Of a stretch of DNA of 64,000 nucleotides, positions 12,001-27,000 are shown piece after piece. The notes below the pieces were generated by a model. That model did no database searches and was not told where the DNA came from. It saw only the letters and a list, made by a program, of their open reading frames with translations. A program made the translations under genes and the position numbers. Source of the DNA: Anarhynchus alexandrinus (taxonomy: Eukaryota > Chordata > Aves > Charadriiformes > Charadriidae); NCBI GenBank assembly GCA_008711295.1, contig VUYV01000004.1:1120751-1184750 (forward strand), written 5' to 3'. Position 1 is the stretch's first letter, and the number at the start of each line of letters is the position of its first letter.

Positions 12001-15000
12001 CCCACCTCTCTAGACTTCCCTGAGCAAGTGTGCTGTTTAACACCCTCGACAAGGAGCAGCTGAGAAATCCCAAACTAGAGGATATGTTTGTAACTGTAAA
12101 CTCTTTGATAGTCACATAGGTCTTGCCTAGGGCCTACCCAGAAAGTATAAAGCTCAATGATTTCTGTTCTCCCAAGCAAAAAATAGATCCAGGTAGCCTG
12201 AGGGACATACACAGGAGATATTATTCCTGCTCTATACACAGAACCTTTCTGTCCTTTATTCATGCCTAGGAGCCATAATCCTGAACAGCAAACTCCTGTC
12301 AGCATCTTCGCTCCTGAAAACCAGAAGAGAGACTGGATAGCTGAAGATGGGAGTTCCTGAGGAGACAACTGCAGCAGTAAGAGCTTGAGCAGTGGACTGG
12401 CCGGGCTAGCTGAGTGACAGCCATCAGAAAGGAAGCAATTCATTACATCCCATTGGAAGATGTTATGTTCAAGGAAGTAGAAAAAACACATGTCCTAAAA
12501 GAACAAGATTTTTACAATCTGTACAAAGTAACATAAAGCAACGTGAAATGCTTCATAAGATGGAATTAAAATTGCAAGATCTACAGCCTTCATAATCTAG
12601 GAGTAAGTGTTTAGGCCATAGCCTATATTCCATATGGTTAAAATAGCAATAAGACAGTTTCGCATTTACCTTTTCAGATCAGAAATCTGCGTGTTTGCAT
12701 CAAGTAATTTGTTTTCAGTTGCATTTAATGTATCCTAAAAGTACACAAGGAAAAAAAGTTAAAAGCTTAGAAACTACAGAAGCGTATTAAAAGAAAAATT
12801 AGTAACTCTACATCAGTTTTGAAAATATGTTATTTGAAAGGGAGGTCCATTAAATTTCTTTGGCTTTGACTTTGCAGTATTTTTACTGTCTGTGACTGGA
12901 AAACAATACATTCCAAACTCCCTCCTTTTCCCTTTCCCGGACTCTGAAGATATAGTAAGAAGCTATCGGTTAAAATAAACATGGATCTTTCTGTTTGATC
13001 TTTCTCAAAATACTTACGTTAATTCTATGGCACATTATCTCATATTTTGCATGTTTGGGTTTTTTAATTAACTAGCATGTACTTACCTTTACTCTTTCAT
13101 GTTCTTTTCCATGGGACTCGTATTCTCCTAAANCTAAAGCAAAAAAAAAAAAAAAGAACACACAAACCCATGCTGAGACTACATACAATTAACAGTTTTG
13201 TTGACTGCTGTATCATCACCTAAACTGCTTGTCTAACACAGGCAGAAGCACTACAGGGGATACAGAGTGTACTTTAATATTATTTGTTAAGTTTTAGTAT
13301 CTTCCAATTTGAGGAAACAGAGCTACTCACACATATTCCTAATTTTCAAATTATTTATCTCTAAAGAAACTGAAGGACCAGAACAAACCAGTAAAATTCC
13401 TCACTGAGTTTTTAAAGCTGACTTTGTATTTTGAAATTTTAATTGTAAAAAGGAGTTAAAGCATGAAGTAGTTTTTCCAGCTAATGCCCATTTTGCTAAA
13501 ACAAATCCATTTAAACACTCCATGAAGCTATTACTGAAGAATCAGGGGAATAACTCTTTTGATTCAGTCTGAAATCATACATAAAATGCCAGTTTTAGCA
13601 AGTTGTGATGACTTATGAAAGAAATTAAGTCCATTCCCACTAAGCTTGAGAGGAAAAAATAACTTGTTCCAAAATAATTTCCTATAATACCTCTAAAAAT
13701 AAAATGAACTAATAGCACTTCAAGTAATTTAATACCTGAGATGGACTATGACCAGTGTTATCACATCAAGTACACACTTGCTGCATTAAATATCTGGTTT
13801 TAAATATCAGGTATACATTATTATATACTAGCTCCATAGTGTCACTTAACACCTACCCTACTAAGTAGTCAGCTGAATAATTTCTTTTCTCTGAGATGTG
13901 CATTAAGACTTTACAATGGTAAACTTTAAGTAGTTTTCCAAAACCCAGGACTTACTGTGTTCATAACATGCTGTGCAACTGTAAGCACCATTGCCCGTTT
14001 TCTTACTTACATTTTGGAACATTTTATTTTCTTCCTTTAGCCTTGCATTTTTATTATCAGATAACTTGTAAGCCTTTTCAAATGCTTCCTCTAGATCTTT
14101 AAGCCTCGATTTTAGTCGACTGATAGTGTTATCCTTCTCTTTATTATTTGTGCGCATTTCTTCAATACGTTCTTGCAAAACTTTGGAAGTATTACTGACT
14201 GCATAAAAGCGTTCTCTCCAATCTGCCTGTAAGAGAAAAAAACCCTTCATTATAATGCTTACCGAGCAGATTTTTTATTTCAGTACAAAGCATAATCTAA
14301 AAATCATCTCAATAGAAAACAAGAGTACATCTGTACATGAACTAAACGAGATTTTTGCTAATTTTTGCTAATTTCTGTGATGTATAAAGAATGAAAATGG
14401 AGACTAAAACCCCAAAAGTTGTATTTATTTTATAGGACTTAAAATATCTAGAGGTTAGGCCTCTAATCCCACCCGATTGTCTTGCTTCCCACCACAGAAA
14501 AATGTCTAAAAAAGGTGGAATGAATTAGTCTCTCCAGGTGTCTAACTTTCATGAAAGTGTCCTGTTCTTTGACCAATAAATGCAGCCATGCAGTCATAAG
14601 CAAACCAGTCTGACCTCACCAGAAAAGACTATCTAAATATACTTAGAATATTTGTGCCCTGGTGCAGATGGGATTTGCTTTTATCACAGCTCTAATATGA
14701 AATCAAAGAGAAAGTACCTAAACCAAAATCAATTAAAAAAAAAAAAGAGAGACATCATAAACACATCACAGTATTTCACTCTTAAACTTTGTTTGATCTC
14801 TGTTAACCTGGAAAGGATGTTCATAAGCAAAAGTGATGATGATTCAAGTACAAACTCTTAAGGAACTCAGCTAGGAAAGTACCACTGTAGCATATTGGCT
14901 GATGTCATATATTAAGGAGAAAGGCTGAAAATAAAGAAAGAGAGGAAGTCAGGTAAAAACACCAAGAGGCCTGCGTGGATGAACAAGGAGCTCCTGGACA

Positions 15001-18000
15001 ATCTCAAGCAGAAAAAGGAAGCCTCCAGAGGGTGGAAACAAGGACAGGTAGCCTGAGAGGTATACAGAGAAATTGTCCAAGCAGGCAGGGATCAGGTTAG
15101 GAAAGCTACAGCCCAGATAGAGATAAATCTGGCCAGGGGCGTCAGGGTCAACAAGAAAGTCTTCTATAGGTATATCAGTGACAAAAGGAAGACTAGGGAA
15201 AATGTGGGCCCATTCAGGAAGGAAACAGGAGACCTGGTCACCCGGGAAATGGAGAAGGCTAAGATACCCAATGACTTCTTTGCCTCAGTCTTCACCGGCA
15301 AGGGCTCTAACCACACGGCCCAAGTTGCAGAAAGCAAAGGCAGGGACTGGGAGAATGAGGTACCGCCCACTGCAGAAGACCAGGTGCAAGACCATCTGAG
15401 GAACCTGAAGGTGCACAAGTCCATGGGACCTGATGAGATTCATCCGTGGGTCCTGAGGGAACTGGCAGATAAAGTTGCCAAGCTGCTATCCATCCTGTTT
15501 GAGAAGTCGTGGCAGTCCGGAGAAGTTCCCACTGACTGAAAAGGGGAAACATAACCCCCATTTTTAAAAAGGGTAAAAAAGAGGACCTGGGGAACTACAG
15601 GCCAGTCAGTCTCACCTCTGTGCCCAGCAAGATCGTGGAGCAGGTCCTCCTGGAACCCCTGCTAAGGCACATGGAAAATAAGGAGGTGATCGGTGACAGC
15701 CAACATCAATTTTGTTCAGTAACTTTGCTTTTTAGCTGGGCTGCTTCTAACTACTGAAATTAACAGCATATTGTGCAGACACTGTTTGCTCTCAGAGTGA
15801 TAAGACCTGTGTTTATAGCTGATGCCCAGGCATGGTGTGCAGAGAGGCTCTTCCTTATACTTATTGCTATAACACCCAAGGGCAGCGAACTTTGTTATTT
15901 GCCCCGTTGGAGGGTCAGAAGCAGAAAAGCGTAGAGGGGTCGCACCTGCAGGGATCAGCGGACAGGACAGGTGACCCAAAACTGGCCAACAGGATATTCC
16001 ATCCCATCTGCATCATGCTCAGTGTAAAAGCTGAGGGATCAAAGGTACAGCTCTTTTTCTTCAGTGGCCAGGATCTGAGGAGGGCTCTGTCTGTTCATCT
16101 GCCTTTAATCCCCATGCTGAATCCAGATCTGGAATCCAGTTCCCGTCCGTCACTGAGTCCAGTCTGGGACTTCCCCAGTGCCAGACAGTGATGTACGTGA
16201 TTGTCATCCTGGAAGCTTGATACGGTTTTGTATATATTTCATTTTTTTCTTTGTATTTTATTGTTAATATTTCATTAAAGTAGTTTAGTTCTTTCTAAAC
16301 TCATAAGTCTCTTTTTCCCCTCCTCTGCCTCTCTCTTTGAAGAGGGGTAGGGGGGAGCATCTGTCGCTCACTGAATGGCCAGTTTGGCCTAAACCATGAC
16401 AGTCAACTACCTGGACTTGTGCAAAGCATTTGACACCATTCCACATGACATCCTGGTCTCTAAATTGGAGAGACATGGATTTGACCAATGGACCACTCAG
16501 TGGATAAGGAACTGGCTGTACGGTTGCACTCAAAGAGTTGTGATCAATGGCTCCAGGTCCAAGTGGACAGGTCCAGGTGACAAGTGGTGTCCCTCAGGGG
16601 TTGGTACTGGGACCAGTGCTGTTTAAAATCATTGTTGGTGACATGGATGTTGGGATCGAGTGCACCCTCAGCAAGTTTGCCAATGACACCAAGCTGTGGA
16701 GCAGTCAACACACTTGAGGGGAGGGATGCCATTCAGATGGGCCTGGACAGGCTTGAGAGGTGGGCCTGTGCAAACTTCATGAAGTTCAACAAGGTCAAGT
16801 GCAAGGTCCTGCATGTGGGCCAGGGCAATCCCATGCACAAATACAGGCAGGGTGGAGAATGGATTGAGAGCAGCCCTGAGGAGACAGACTTGGGGGTGTT
16901 CATGGATGAGAAACTCAACATGAGCTGGCAATGTGCGCTCGCAGCCCAGAAGGCCAACTGTATCCTGGGCTACATCAGAAGAAGCATGGCCAGCAGGTTG
17001 AGGGAGGTGATTCTGCCCCTCTACTCTGCTCTTGTGAGACCCCACCTGGAATATTGCGTCCAGCTCTGGAGCCCTCAACATAAAAAGGACATGGACCTGT
17101 TGGAGCGGGTCCAGAGGAGGGCCACAGAGATGATCAGAGGGCTGGAGCACCTCTGCTGTGAAGACAGGCTGACAGATCTGGTGTTTTTCAGCCTGGAGAA
17201 GAGAAGACTCTGGCAAGACCTTATTGCGGCCTTCCAGTATCTGAAGGGTGCCTACAAGAAGGCTGGAGAGGGACTTTTTACAAGGGCATGGAGTGATAGG
17301 ACGAGGGGGAATGGCTTTAAACTGGAAGAGGGGAGATTTAGATTAGATATTAGGAAAAAAATTTTCACTGTGAGGGTGGTGAGTCACTGGCCCAGGTTGC
17401 CCAGGGAAGCTGTGGCTGCCCCATCCCTGGAGGTGCTCAAGGCCAGGTTGGACGGGGCTTTGAGCAACCTGGTCTGGTGGGAGGTGTCCCTGCCCAGGGC
17501 AGGAGGGTTGGAACTAGATGATCTTTAAGGTCCCGTTCAACCTAAACCATTCTATGATTCTATGATATGGAAACACAGATCAACTTAATAATGAACAGGT
17601 GCATTCTCTTACAATTTTAGTTAAAAAACAACTTGAATTAAGAATATATACTTACCACTTGCTTTTCTAGCATATTATTCTTATTTTCAAGGGCTTTTAT
17701 GCGAGCACTTGCTTCATTCAGAGTTGCATCTAATTGGTCACACCTATTTAGAAGATACAGATTACAAAAATCTCTGGAAATTTTCAAATAAGAAATCTAC
17801 AATTTATAACCTTCTTTCCTTTCTCAAGCATCCCCACGAATTTTGGTGCCCAGCCTGTGACCTCCTCCTCCCATAGTCTTTGGCCATTGCAGCGAGCACC
17901 CGGCATCTCTGCTCAGAAGGGCTGTGGTGCTCCTGGCGGGCACGCAGCAAACTGGGAACATGTGCAGAGACTCCAGATGGCTCAGAGCATAAGAGCTGCA

Positions 18001-21000
18001 GAACCAAAAGCAGCTGAGATGCACCAGAGCAGAGTTCCACTTCAGCTAATTGATGATGCTGTGTGATAATTAATGACTGAAACCATATCGCAAGCTACTT
18101 TAACTCAATAACTGACTGCTCAGAAGTCACTTTTAATAGTTAGAACACACTAGTGCTGGAAGATAAGTACAAAAGAGCCCCAACTACCCACGCACTTTTT
18201 CAATTATTCTGAAGGGCATAATTCTTGTAAAGTATCTTAGCTGTCTAAATTTACAATGTATATTTTGACTGGCGATAATGATATAAAAATCACATTGAAC
18301 TTCTATATATAGCAAACATTCAAGCTGTATGTAATGGAACATATAGGTGAGGCACACAGATTCCAGTAGTAATATCTGGTCAAAGAGCACTGACTGGCAA
18401 ATTGGCTTTATAAAGCTACCAATGAATTCAAGATTGGTCCTGTATTATCTGTAGTTTTGACATGAAAGGTAAAGAGGGATGACGTTCACCAGCATGACAG
18501 GTGAGGACTATCTTACAACATAGATAGCTCCACTACAAATTGCTTAGGACTACCTCAGCCTGCCATCCTTTCTTGAGCAAAACTTACACTGGCATCAGCA
18601 AAAATCAGGTCAAGCAAGACCTCTGGTCCAAACATCACACTTGCTGCCTAACAATAATTTTAAACTGATCTTAACAGCTGCATTAAATAATGCAAAATTT
18701 ATATTTAATAGGAAAATATTAGTATCACAGATGCATGAAATCTTCATAATTGAAGAGTGGTGTAAACTTTTCAAGATATTCTAAACAAGCATACTCAGTT
18801 TTTCAACTGGAAAGAGTACAGTGTAACAGAGGAAGAGGACAAGTAAGGACAAACAGTACCTGTCAGCAAGATTTTGATTGATTTTCTTCAAGTCTTCAGA
18901 TGAAGCATTTTTATGGCTTGCCTCTAGCTGCTGTTTTAAGCTCTGTATCTCAGAGTCATAGTAAGCTCGTAGATCAGCTATGTGTCGAGCATGTTTTTCC
19001 CTCAAGTTCTGCCTAATCCTATTTTTAAAATTAAGAACAAAGAAATTTCCAGCTATCCACATGACCATGCATTGCTGTATTCATTCACACATAATGAAGT
19101 CAGCATATGAATAACAACATATGGCATATAAATAACAATATACAGAAATAATATATACTCTCTTTTCTCTCCTTTGCTATGCACTAGAAACTATGTGTGT
19201 AAAATTAAAATAGGAAACTCCAAACACTGAACTATCTTGAAACCGTGACCCCCAAAAAAGCCCTCACACATGAAATATATACCATGCCTGTTTGTCCATG
19301 GGCAAATCATGACAGCTTCAATAGTGAATGGGGGATATTTATTTTTCCTAAGTGCAGTAATTCTGTGCTTCTCCCACCATTTGACTCTAAATAGGAAAAC
19401 ATAACCCCCACAGAACTTTGATATTCTCTGCCTAAATTAACTCCCTCCTACAGCCTATGAAGGAAGTATGTATCTTTATTCTAACATATAAAAAGAAATA
19501 ACCAAAGCATTAAAACGTAGAAAATTGGTTTGCCTTCCAGTTAAGGCTTTGACATCCAAGGAAGACAGAGCATAAATACTCTACCTTAGATTAAATAGTA
19601 TGGTTTAAAGAAGATTAAATAGTATGGTCCAAAGAAAGACAATTGTAAGAAGTGGAAAACGACTGTTCTATTTATACACCATCTGTACTTCAGGGGAGAA
19701 AAAAAAAAGAAGAAAAAAAGGGGGAAAAAAGCAGCAATATCCAGCTATGTTCTAAGCAAACAGAACTCACATATTGTTTGTTTTGCTAGTTTTATTAAGT
19801 TTCACTTCCTTCATGAAAGTACCAACTCTACGACTTTTAAAAAAGAAAAAAAAATTACTTACTTTGACATTATCACAGGATCTTCAACAGATGTCACTGA
19901 AAGACTATATTCTGGCAAACTGTTGTCAGCACACTGAGTAATAGAAGATGGAGTTAGAGTCAGTGTTTCTTCCTCCTCAGTGTTGACTAAATTATCATTA
20001 TTAGCATCCGTATATGCCATTGGAAAGGGACAGCTGGTCTTGTTTTCATTTTGGAATGGGTGATTTCTCCAGAGGTCCAAATGCACAGCTCTGCTGTTGG
20101 CAGGATATTTTGGAGAATCATTTAACTGAGATGAATTACTTGTCTGTGAAAAAGAGTCTGTGTCACAATGACTTGAAAATCCGGGCTCCGCCATAGAGTC
20201 TGGAGAAAAAGGAGTTGTCTCTTCAGGAATATTGAAAAAACAGCGTCCTGGGTTCTGCTGACCTGGTTTCATATGCAGGGTTGGGTCCAACGTCAAGATC
20301 TAGGGAATAAGTTATAATGCTAAAAAATTTGTGATTTAACTTTTGTTCTTGTAAATGGAGTTTATCTGAAGACATTAGTAATCCATATAATATATTGCAG
20401 GAATTATACTGAATATTACTACAATCATTTGGTACTGACAAGCAAGATGAAGGGACCTGTAACAGCTTAGATGATGATACATATTCCCAACGTTTGCAAC
20501 TTGAGTTTCTAAGTTTCCATTAAGAATAAATACATATCTAACATCTGTAGCTGTCTAGAAAACCTTTGAAATTTCATTTAGGTAGATAGAAAGACTATGA
20601 TGTCTGCTTGTACGAAGTTACTGTTTCAACCTACAGTTATGAAAATCACTTCATGGATTATATGAACAAGACAGTCACACAGCAGCCATCAGTACTGGAT
20701 TCTGAACAAGACTGAAAGCTGTATAAAGAAACAGATATGATAAAGAATATTTCCACAACCTGTGCCTCTTCTGTTTCACGAGTGGAATGAACTTGTCTTG
20801 TGGGGAGTAGTAAGAAAACCCTGCTTCTGTGACTGCAGTTCCACACGCATTTCATCAGCTGCAGCCTCAGCGTAAGCAGATTTGTCCCTGCGCCATCCTC
20901 AAGGTTGTGCGGCAAAGGTGCTGTTTACCCAGGGTATTCTTAGAGGTTCTTTTCAGCTGGATCCCTTCCCAATCTGGTTCATCAGACGGCTGCACAAATT

Positions 21001-24000
21001 GCTGTTCCAGCATAACACTGGAGGTGGCAGCAGGGGCCAATTAATGTGAAACCAGTCTGCAACCGATCATATCTTCAAACTGAGACAAGACGTAAAGAAA
21101 TTAATGTTACCTCTGGTGGGTGACTTGACTGGGAAGAAGGCATAAAATTCTGGTCTGGCAGCTGCTTGTTCTCCCTTTGTCTTTTATGATAAATATCCTT
21201 CAATGATGACAGCTTCGTTTCATCAGCAGAAGACAACTTCAACAGGAAAAATAGCTACATTAGTTTGGCTGAACACAATCCTCCACCCCCCAAAACAAGT
21301 TGTGGGGTGAGTTTAGCTAATAAATCAGTTCAGAACAGAAGGCGGCTTTATTCAATGCACCCAATTTAAAAAAGGGTCTTTAATGAGGCACATCACCTTT
21401 AATATACTAGTTAGTCTCTTTTCATCTCCGATACACACAATTTCTTTTAAATGATAAAAGAAGGTCAATAAATTCCAAGTGACTTTAGCTGGGGTAAATT
21501 AATAATGAAGGAACAGCATACGAGCAACTGAGCTACCAAGAGTTCTTACAGAAAAGTTAGCTTCCGGAGGGCTGATTCTTTCCATCGTAGAAAAAAGCAA
21601 AGATGACAGTCAAGCAACTGTAAGACAACTTTTAAAACACATACAAACTTTACCTGATCTGGTGATACTTTTGTGGAGAAAATATCAGCAAACTCGCTTC
21701 TGAAGTTCTCTGGTAAAGAGTGATACATCTCCTTTTCATCTAACTTCCAGTACGAAAGTCCTGATGAGAAGAAACAACGAAACAAAAAAAGATTACAAAC
21801 TTCAAGCTCAGGGCTATAGAACAGGAATCCCAAAATCCATTAGTAGGATGTTACTTTGTCAGCTAACAAGAATGCTGTATTAATTATTTGTATCTATTGC
21901 TTAAGAATCTCACTAAAGCATTTATTACCAGAAGTTACAAAAATCTCAATGCAAGGCACAAGCAACTTAATCAGTACTACATCACGCAGCATCAGTAACG
22001 AAAGCTATAAATCAGTGCAAACAGATTTACTCTTTGGTGTTCAAGGACAAATCCTCATTTACCACAAACTTTTATATTTCTACTGATTCCAGTATAGCAC
22101 TTAAAACTTGTATTACCCAAGGAATAATCCTAGACAGCCACTTGATACTACAAACTCTTCTGTTTGGTACTCAGCAGCACTCTACCGCATGCAAAAAGAC
22201 AGACTACCAGGACTAAAAGGGATGGCACAAGAGGAACAGACAGAGTCTCAATCCCACTTCAATTTCTTATGTGTCTCCCTCTCTCAATGGGTTGTGAAGA
22301 AGCAATAAATCTACACAGTTTGCAGGGCTGCATCTCTGTGCCCCTGTTTGTTATTGAAATGAATCCACCCTGTTATGATCAAAATATGTGTAGTTGTTGT
22401 TTGGCTTTCAAAAAAACAAAAAAACAGAAACAAAAAAACACAGCTCCCCCCCCCCAAAAAACCAAACACACAAACCCCCAAAACCACAAAACAACACCAC
22501 CAAAGCAAACATCCCTCCCAAATTAAAGAATCCCCACATTACACACTGCATTATTTTGTTGTTGTCTATTCACACAATTATTAAATCCTGCCCTTGACTT
22601 ACAGGGATTCTGTCTCTATTACCATACGCTCCTGTGATTACTAGACCAATGATGCTAATATTTGAGAGATCATTTGATACCCCACCATGATTTTATATAG
22701 AAATTACATTATGAAACTGTTTTAAACATGAAGCTCAACTCTGAAACGTTGAGAAATGTGAAGAAAAAAATTGCTGCACATCCTACATCTGCCAGCAGTG
22801 ATACACAAGCGCTCCCATCAGTTTCAAAAGCAACAGCAAGAAAAGCAGAATTATGCTATATAAAAGTTTAATAGCTTGTTGGTGCTCAAACCCTCCTCAC
22901 CTCCCCAAAGAGATGCATTCTAGTAAGTTTTAAAAAACGAGAATTCAAAAGAAAAGGAAATTTAAGTACAAGAAATTCTGTACCTGAGGCTTCAGACACT
23001 AAGGAATTCGGACTTTCATTTGGTTGATTGAGGTAAAAAGTATAAGGTGGCAAAGCAGCATCAGTAAGGTTTGTCTAAAATTACAAAGGAAAAACAAATT
23101 TATAAGGAAAACCACAAGGCAAGGGAAAAAAAAATCAAGGGTACAATTTTAAAAAATTGCATGTAAATGTTACTTGTCTTTCTAAGCAAAGAGATTAAAT
23201 TAAATTATACAGCATGATCCAAACCTATACAATTTATATTTAGGGTAATCACAGTCAAAAGGGGAACTAAGTTAAGCCACATAATTAAAAGCTAGTGATA
23301 TTTTCTAAGTCATGTGCCTGTCCACTTGTGGAGCATTTTGAGATTAACTTTTACAAAAATACACATTTTGGACACTCATCTAAACTTTCTTGCTCCTTAA
23401 GTGCAAATGTATAGAGGGATGAGTTTCCAATACAGTGTTACTCTTTCCTCATCCTAAGATTGCAATTTCTTATATTCAGCTGCTATGACTCCACCTACCA
23501 CAAATCTAGAGGTAAACACTGTCACCTCAGATAGACAAGATACTGCATACCCTTCTCAGCACTCCAAACTTTCTAAGCAACCTCCCAGCTCATTATAGAA
23601 ACAACTTTGACCAACACATGGGAAAAAAAAGAAATCACATAATTTAAGATTTACTACAATTCTCCTCTTCCTGAATCAAATTAAGAAGTGTCATTGATAT
23701 AACACAGTGATACAAGAGCAACTGAGTAAAGGCAGCTAGCCTTAAAATAGTCATCTCACACTGCTCTTTTCTACTGTACTTAAGGCTTTTTGTTCCACTA
23801 CAGCAGCTTAAGAGTTGTGCTACTTTGGCAAATTTACACAGCTCATACAACTGAGGACTACAACAGGATAGTAACCATTGAGTTAACAAAAGTAAATAAG
23901 AAAAAAAATTTAGAACTAAAGCTTTTCAAGTTTTTGCATGAAGTACCATCTCACCTCAAGGCTATTTTGTCCCTCTTAATGTTTTTATTTAGGTATTCTC

Positions 24001-27000
24001 CTTTGCCTAAGGAGGAAGAAAGGAAAATGAAGGGGTATCAACTGAATTCTTACAAAGGAATAGAAAGATAAAGGTATTTTCAAAAGCTGAGAGAGAAAAG
24101 AGACAATCCACAGCAGATAAATTTAACTCTGGTTTGAAATAGCCCCCTAGAGTAACATCTTGTTTCCACTGACAATAGAAGACTAGAGACAGCAAGTCCA
24201 ACCAGCTACTCTTACGCTCTCTGCATCACTCTCTGCATCACCCGTAGAGTGACCACAGGAAAGAAAACAGACCCTGCCTTGAATTAAGTGATTCGTATTT
24301 GCTAGTTCTCCTATCCTCTTGTAGGTGGAGTCATTCACAGATTTCAGGAATTATTTCCTTAAAAATACTATAAGGAGAGAGGTTTGGGAGAATATACTGA
24401 AAGTAATTCTAAAACTTGATAGCTACACGTATGATTATTCATACAATCATGTTGCATAATGTCCTTTTGTATCAGAAATATTATATGTGATTAAACTTCC
24501 CTCCCCAAAATAATCAGATTTGCAAGCATACACAATTATTAACTCAAGAATATGGGGAGAACGGACCAAATTCTTCCCAAAAGAAGTATTTTGAGCCGAT
24601 TCAGCAGTCACAGCAATAGGCATTACTACAAATGGTTCTAAAGAGCCAATTAGATTTTCTAAATGTCTGTTGTGGGGTTGGTTACTTTTAGTAACCACTG
24701 CTGTGACTGTGCTTGGAGTAGTTCAATTTAGACAAATCATAGACATACACAGGCATAAAAGAATGTATTATTCTTATATAAACAATACAAAAAATAAAAA
24801 TTAAAAAAGAAAAACAAACGTGTTTTGGATTTTAGTTTAAGAGCCTGCTAAGTACACTGAAAAAGCCAAACCAAACTAAACCAAAAAATCCCTGCAATTT
24901 AAAATCTCAATTTGGAAGAATACTATCTGTCCTGAACAAAGTGCTTAATGCCTCCAGATGCAAAGAGTTCTGTGTACTAAAAGCAACATTACCAGCTGAA
25001 ATCAAAGATGCTTCCAAAAATTTGTCATGGAAATTATGCATGCCAGCCACCATAACAGGATTCGACTCTAGGTTTCCTTCTACAAATTATAGGGCACAAT
25101 AAATTACCATGATCTGAAGATTCAATTGAGAATGTGACTATTATCTCTTTAAGGGAAGAACATGTGCCACTTAGGTAAATAAAGACAAAAATTAGGCAAG
25201 GAATAAAGTAAGCCAAAATAGCTATGTAAGTATAGAATGATCCAAGAAGTAAACTCTGCCCACATAAACTTTAAACACGTGAATGGGAACACCACTGCTC
25301 ATGTGCTTAAAGCTAAGTATTAAAGCACATACTGAATCAGAACATACTATAACACTGAAAAAATACCAGTGACAAGAATAAAATTAGAAAAACATCATAA
25401 AATAAAAAGAGAGACTTACATTCTGAAGTGATATATTCTTTGCTTGCTCATTTTCTTGCATAGAGTTCACACATACTCCTTCAGCATTTATTCTTTTTGG
25501 TGGGTTTTGTTTCAACTTTTGTGCCCATGATGTTAAAGATTTACTAGATGGTGAGAGACACACACATGTACCGTAAGTACATACGCCCTTTTCAGTGGAG
25601 ACATGAAATCAATTTCTTCTTCAAGATGAAACATAGGCACTAAAACTCTACTGCCTTTGTGCATTTTTAAGAAACAATAAGAAGTAATGAATGCTGAAAT
25701 GTTTTAGGGGTCTTTTTTTAAAAAAGTAAAACAAAACAACAACAACCCCACAAACAAATCACTGAAAGGAAATGTCTTAATCAACTGCACCCATAATCCA
25801 AACTTCTTTCCTACTACAAAAAAAAAAAAAATCGTAACAAAGAGCTCTGTATTTTTAGCCAGGCAACTATTTTTTGGTCTGTTCAAGTTAGATACTAATC
25901 AAAACCACAATGTAATGGAATATAAATGCAGTGGGTTTTCTTATTGTGTTATCAGCCTGGCTGTAAAGATGATGTCAGCTAAGACAAACTAAGGATGCCT
26001 TCCAACTCAAGAGAATCTTCAAGGATAGGAAAGATTGAAACAAGATATAGAAAGAAACAGGAAAAAAAAAAAGAAACAAACAGAGATATCCTGAAATTAT
26101 TCTTAGAGGTAGATGTAGAACAATTTCCCCATTTTGTTAAAAAGTGACACTTCAAAAAACTATGTATTGTCCCAGATTGGGACATAGAGTGGAAAGAATG
26201 ACAGAAGTTTACAACTAAAAATTAAAAAACACCAACAACACAACCAGCTTGGGTAAACAGAACTATTGCTCTTTGGTTTGAACCCCTTCTTCCTTCAAAC
26301 TGAGTTCATAATACAAAACAGAAAGCAATTTCAAAGAAAAAATCTTGTATTTTTTTTATAAAAAGTACAAAAAAATCACACATGAGTGATTTCAAAAGTT
26401 GTCTTAGAAAGGTTTTTCAAACTGAAAAACACTCTTGAATTGAGCTTCTCCAGCTCTAAGTTTCCCTGGCAGTCCATGAATCGCAGCTATCCCCCCCATG
26501 GAACTGTGCAACATGAATCAAATACTGGAATAAATCCCAACAGAAGGGAGGAAGAGAACATACGTATCAAACGGGTTATGACCTACCTTATGTGCTGAAA
26601 TAATAAATTTCCAAACCAAATTCTCTATAGAAAGCTGGTTCAGTGGTTTATTTTCTACTAGCAAAATGCAACTTCGTTTTCATAATTCTCTGTTTTCCCA
26701 ATAGAGAGAAAGTTTTTATCTCCGCAAACTACTATCAGGGACTCACAGGCAACATGCTGCCCACCAGACCTCTGATACGGCTCATGACCACACGGAGCCA
26801 CTGCCATGACAGCCTAGTCTGACAGGGAGAGTAAAGTACATTGTCAAGTTCTGGGCAACTAGAGCAGTGCTTGGTTGGTATTATTGCCAAATTAGCTAGC
26901 CAGTCTTTCAAAAAAATCTTGGTAGATCCACCCACCTATTGAACACAGCAAAACAGATATCAACCAAAAAACCCAAAAGAAAAATCCAACCATGTTTGGC

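Noticed and set aside
12075..12491. 138-codon minus-strand frame in an MPHOSPH9 intron
   Set aside because: Lies between two verified exons that already join in phase, and has no recognisable similarity.
16668..17216. 182-codon minus-strand frame
   Set aside because: Antisense shadow of the CR1 reverse transcriptase frame.
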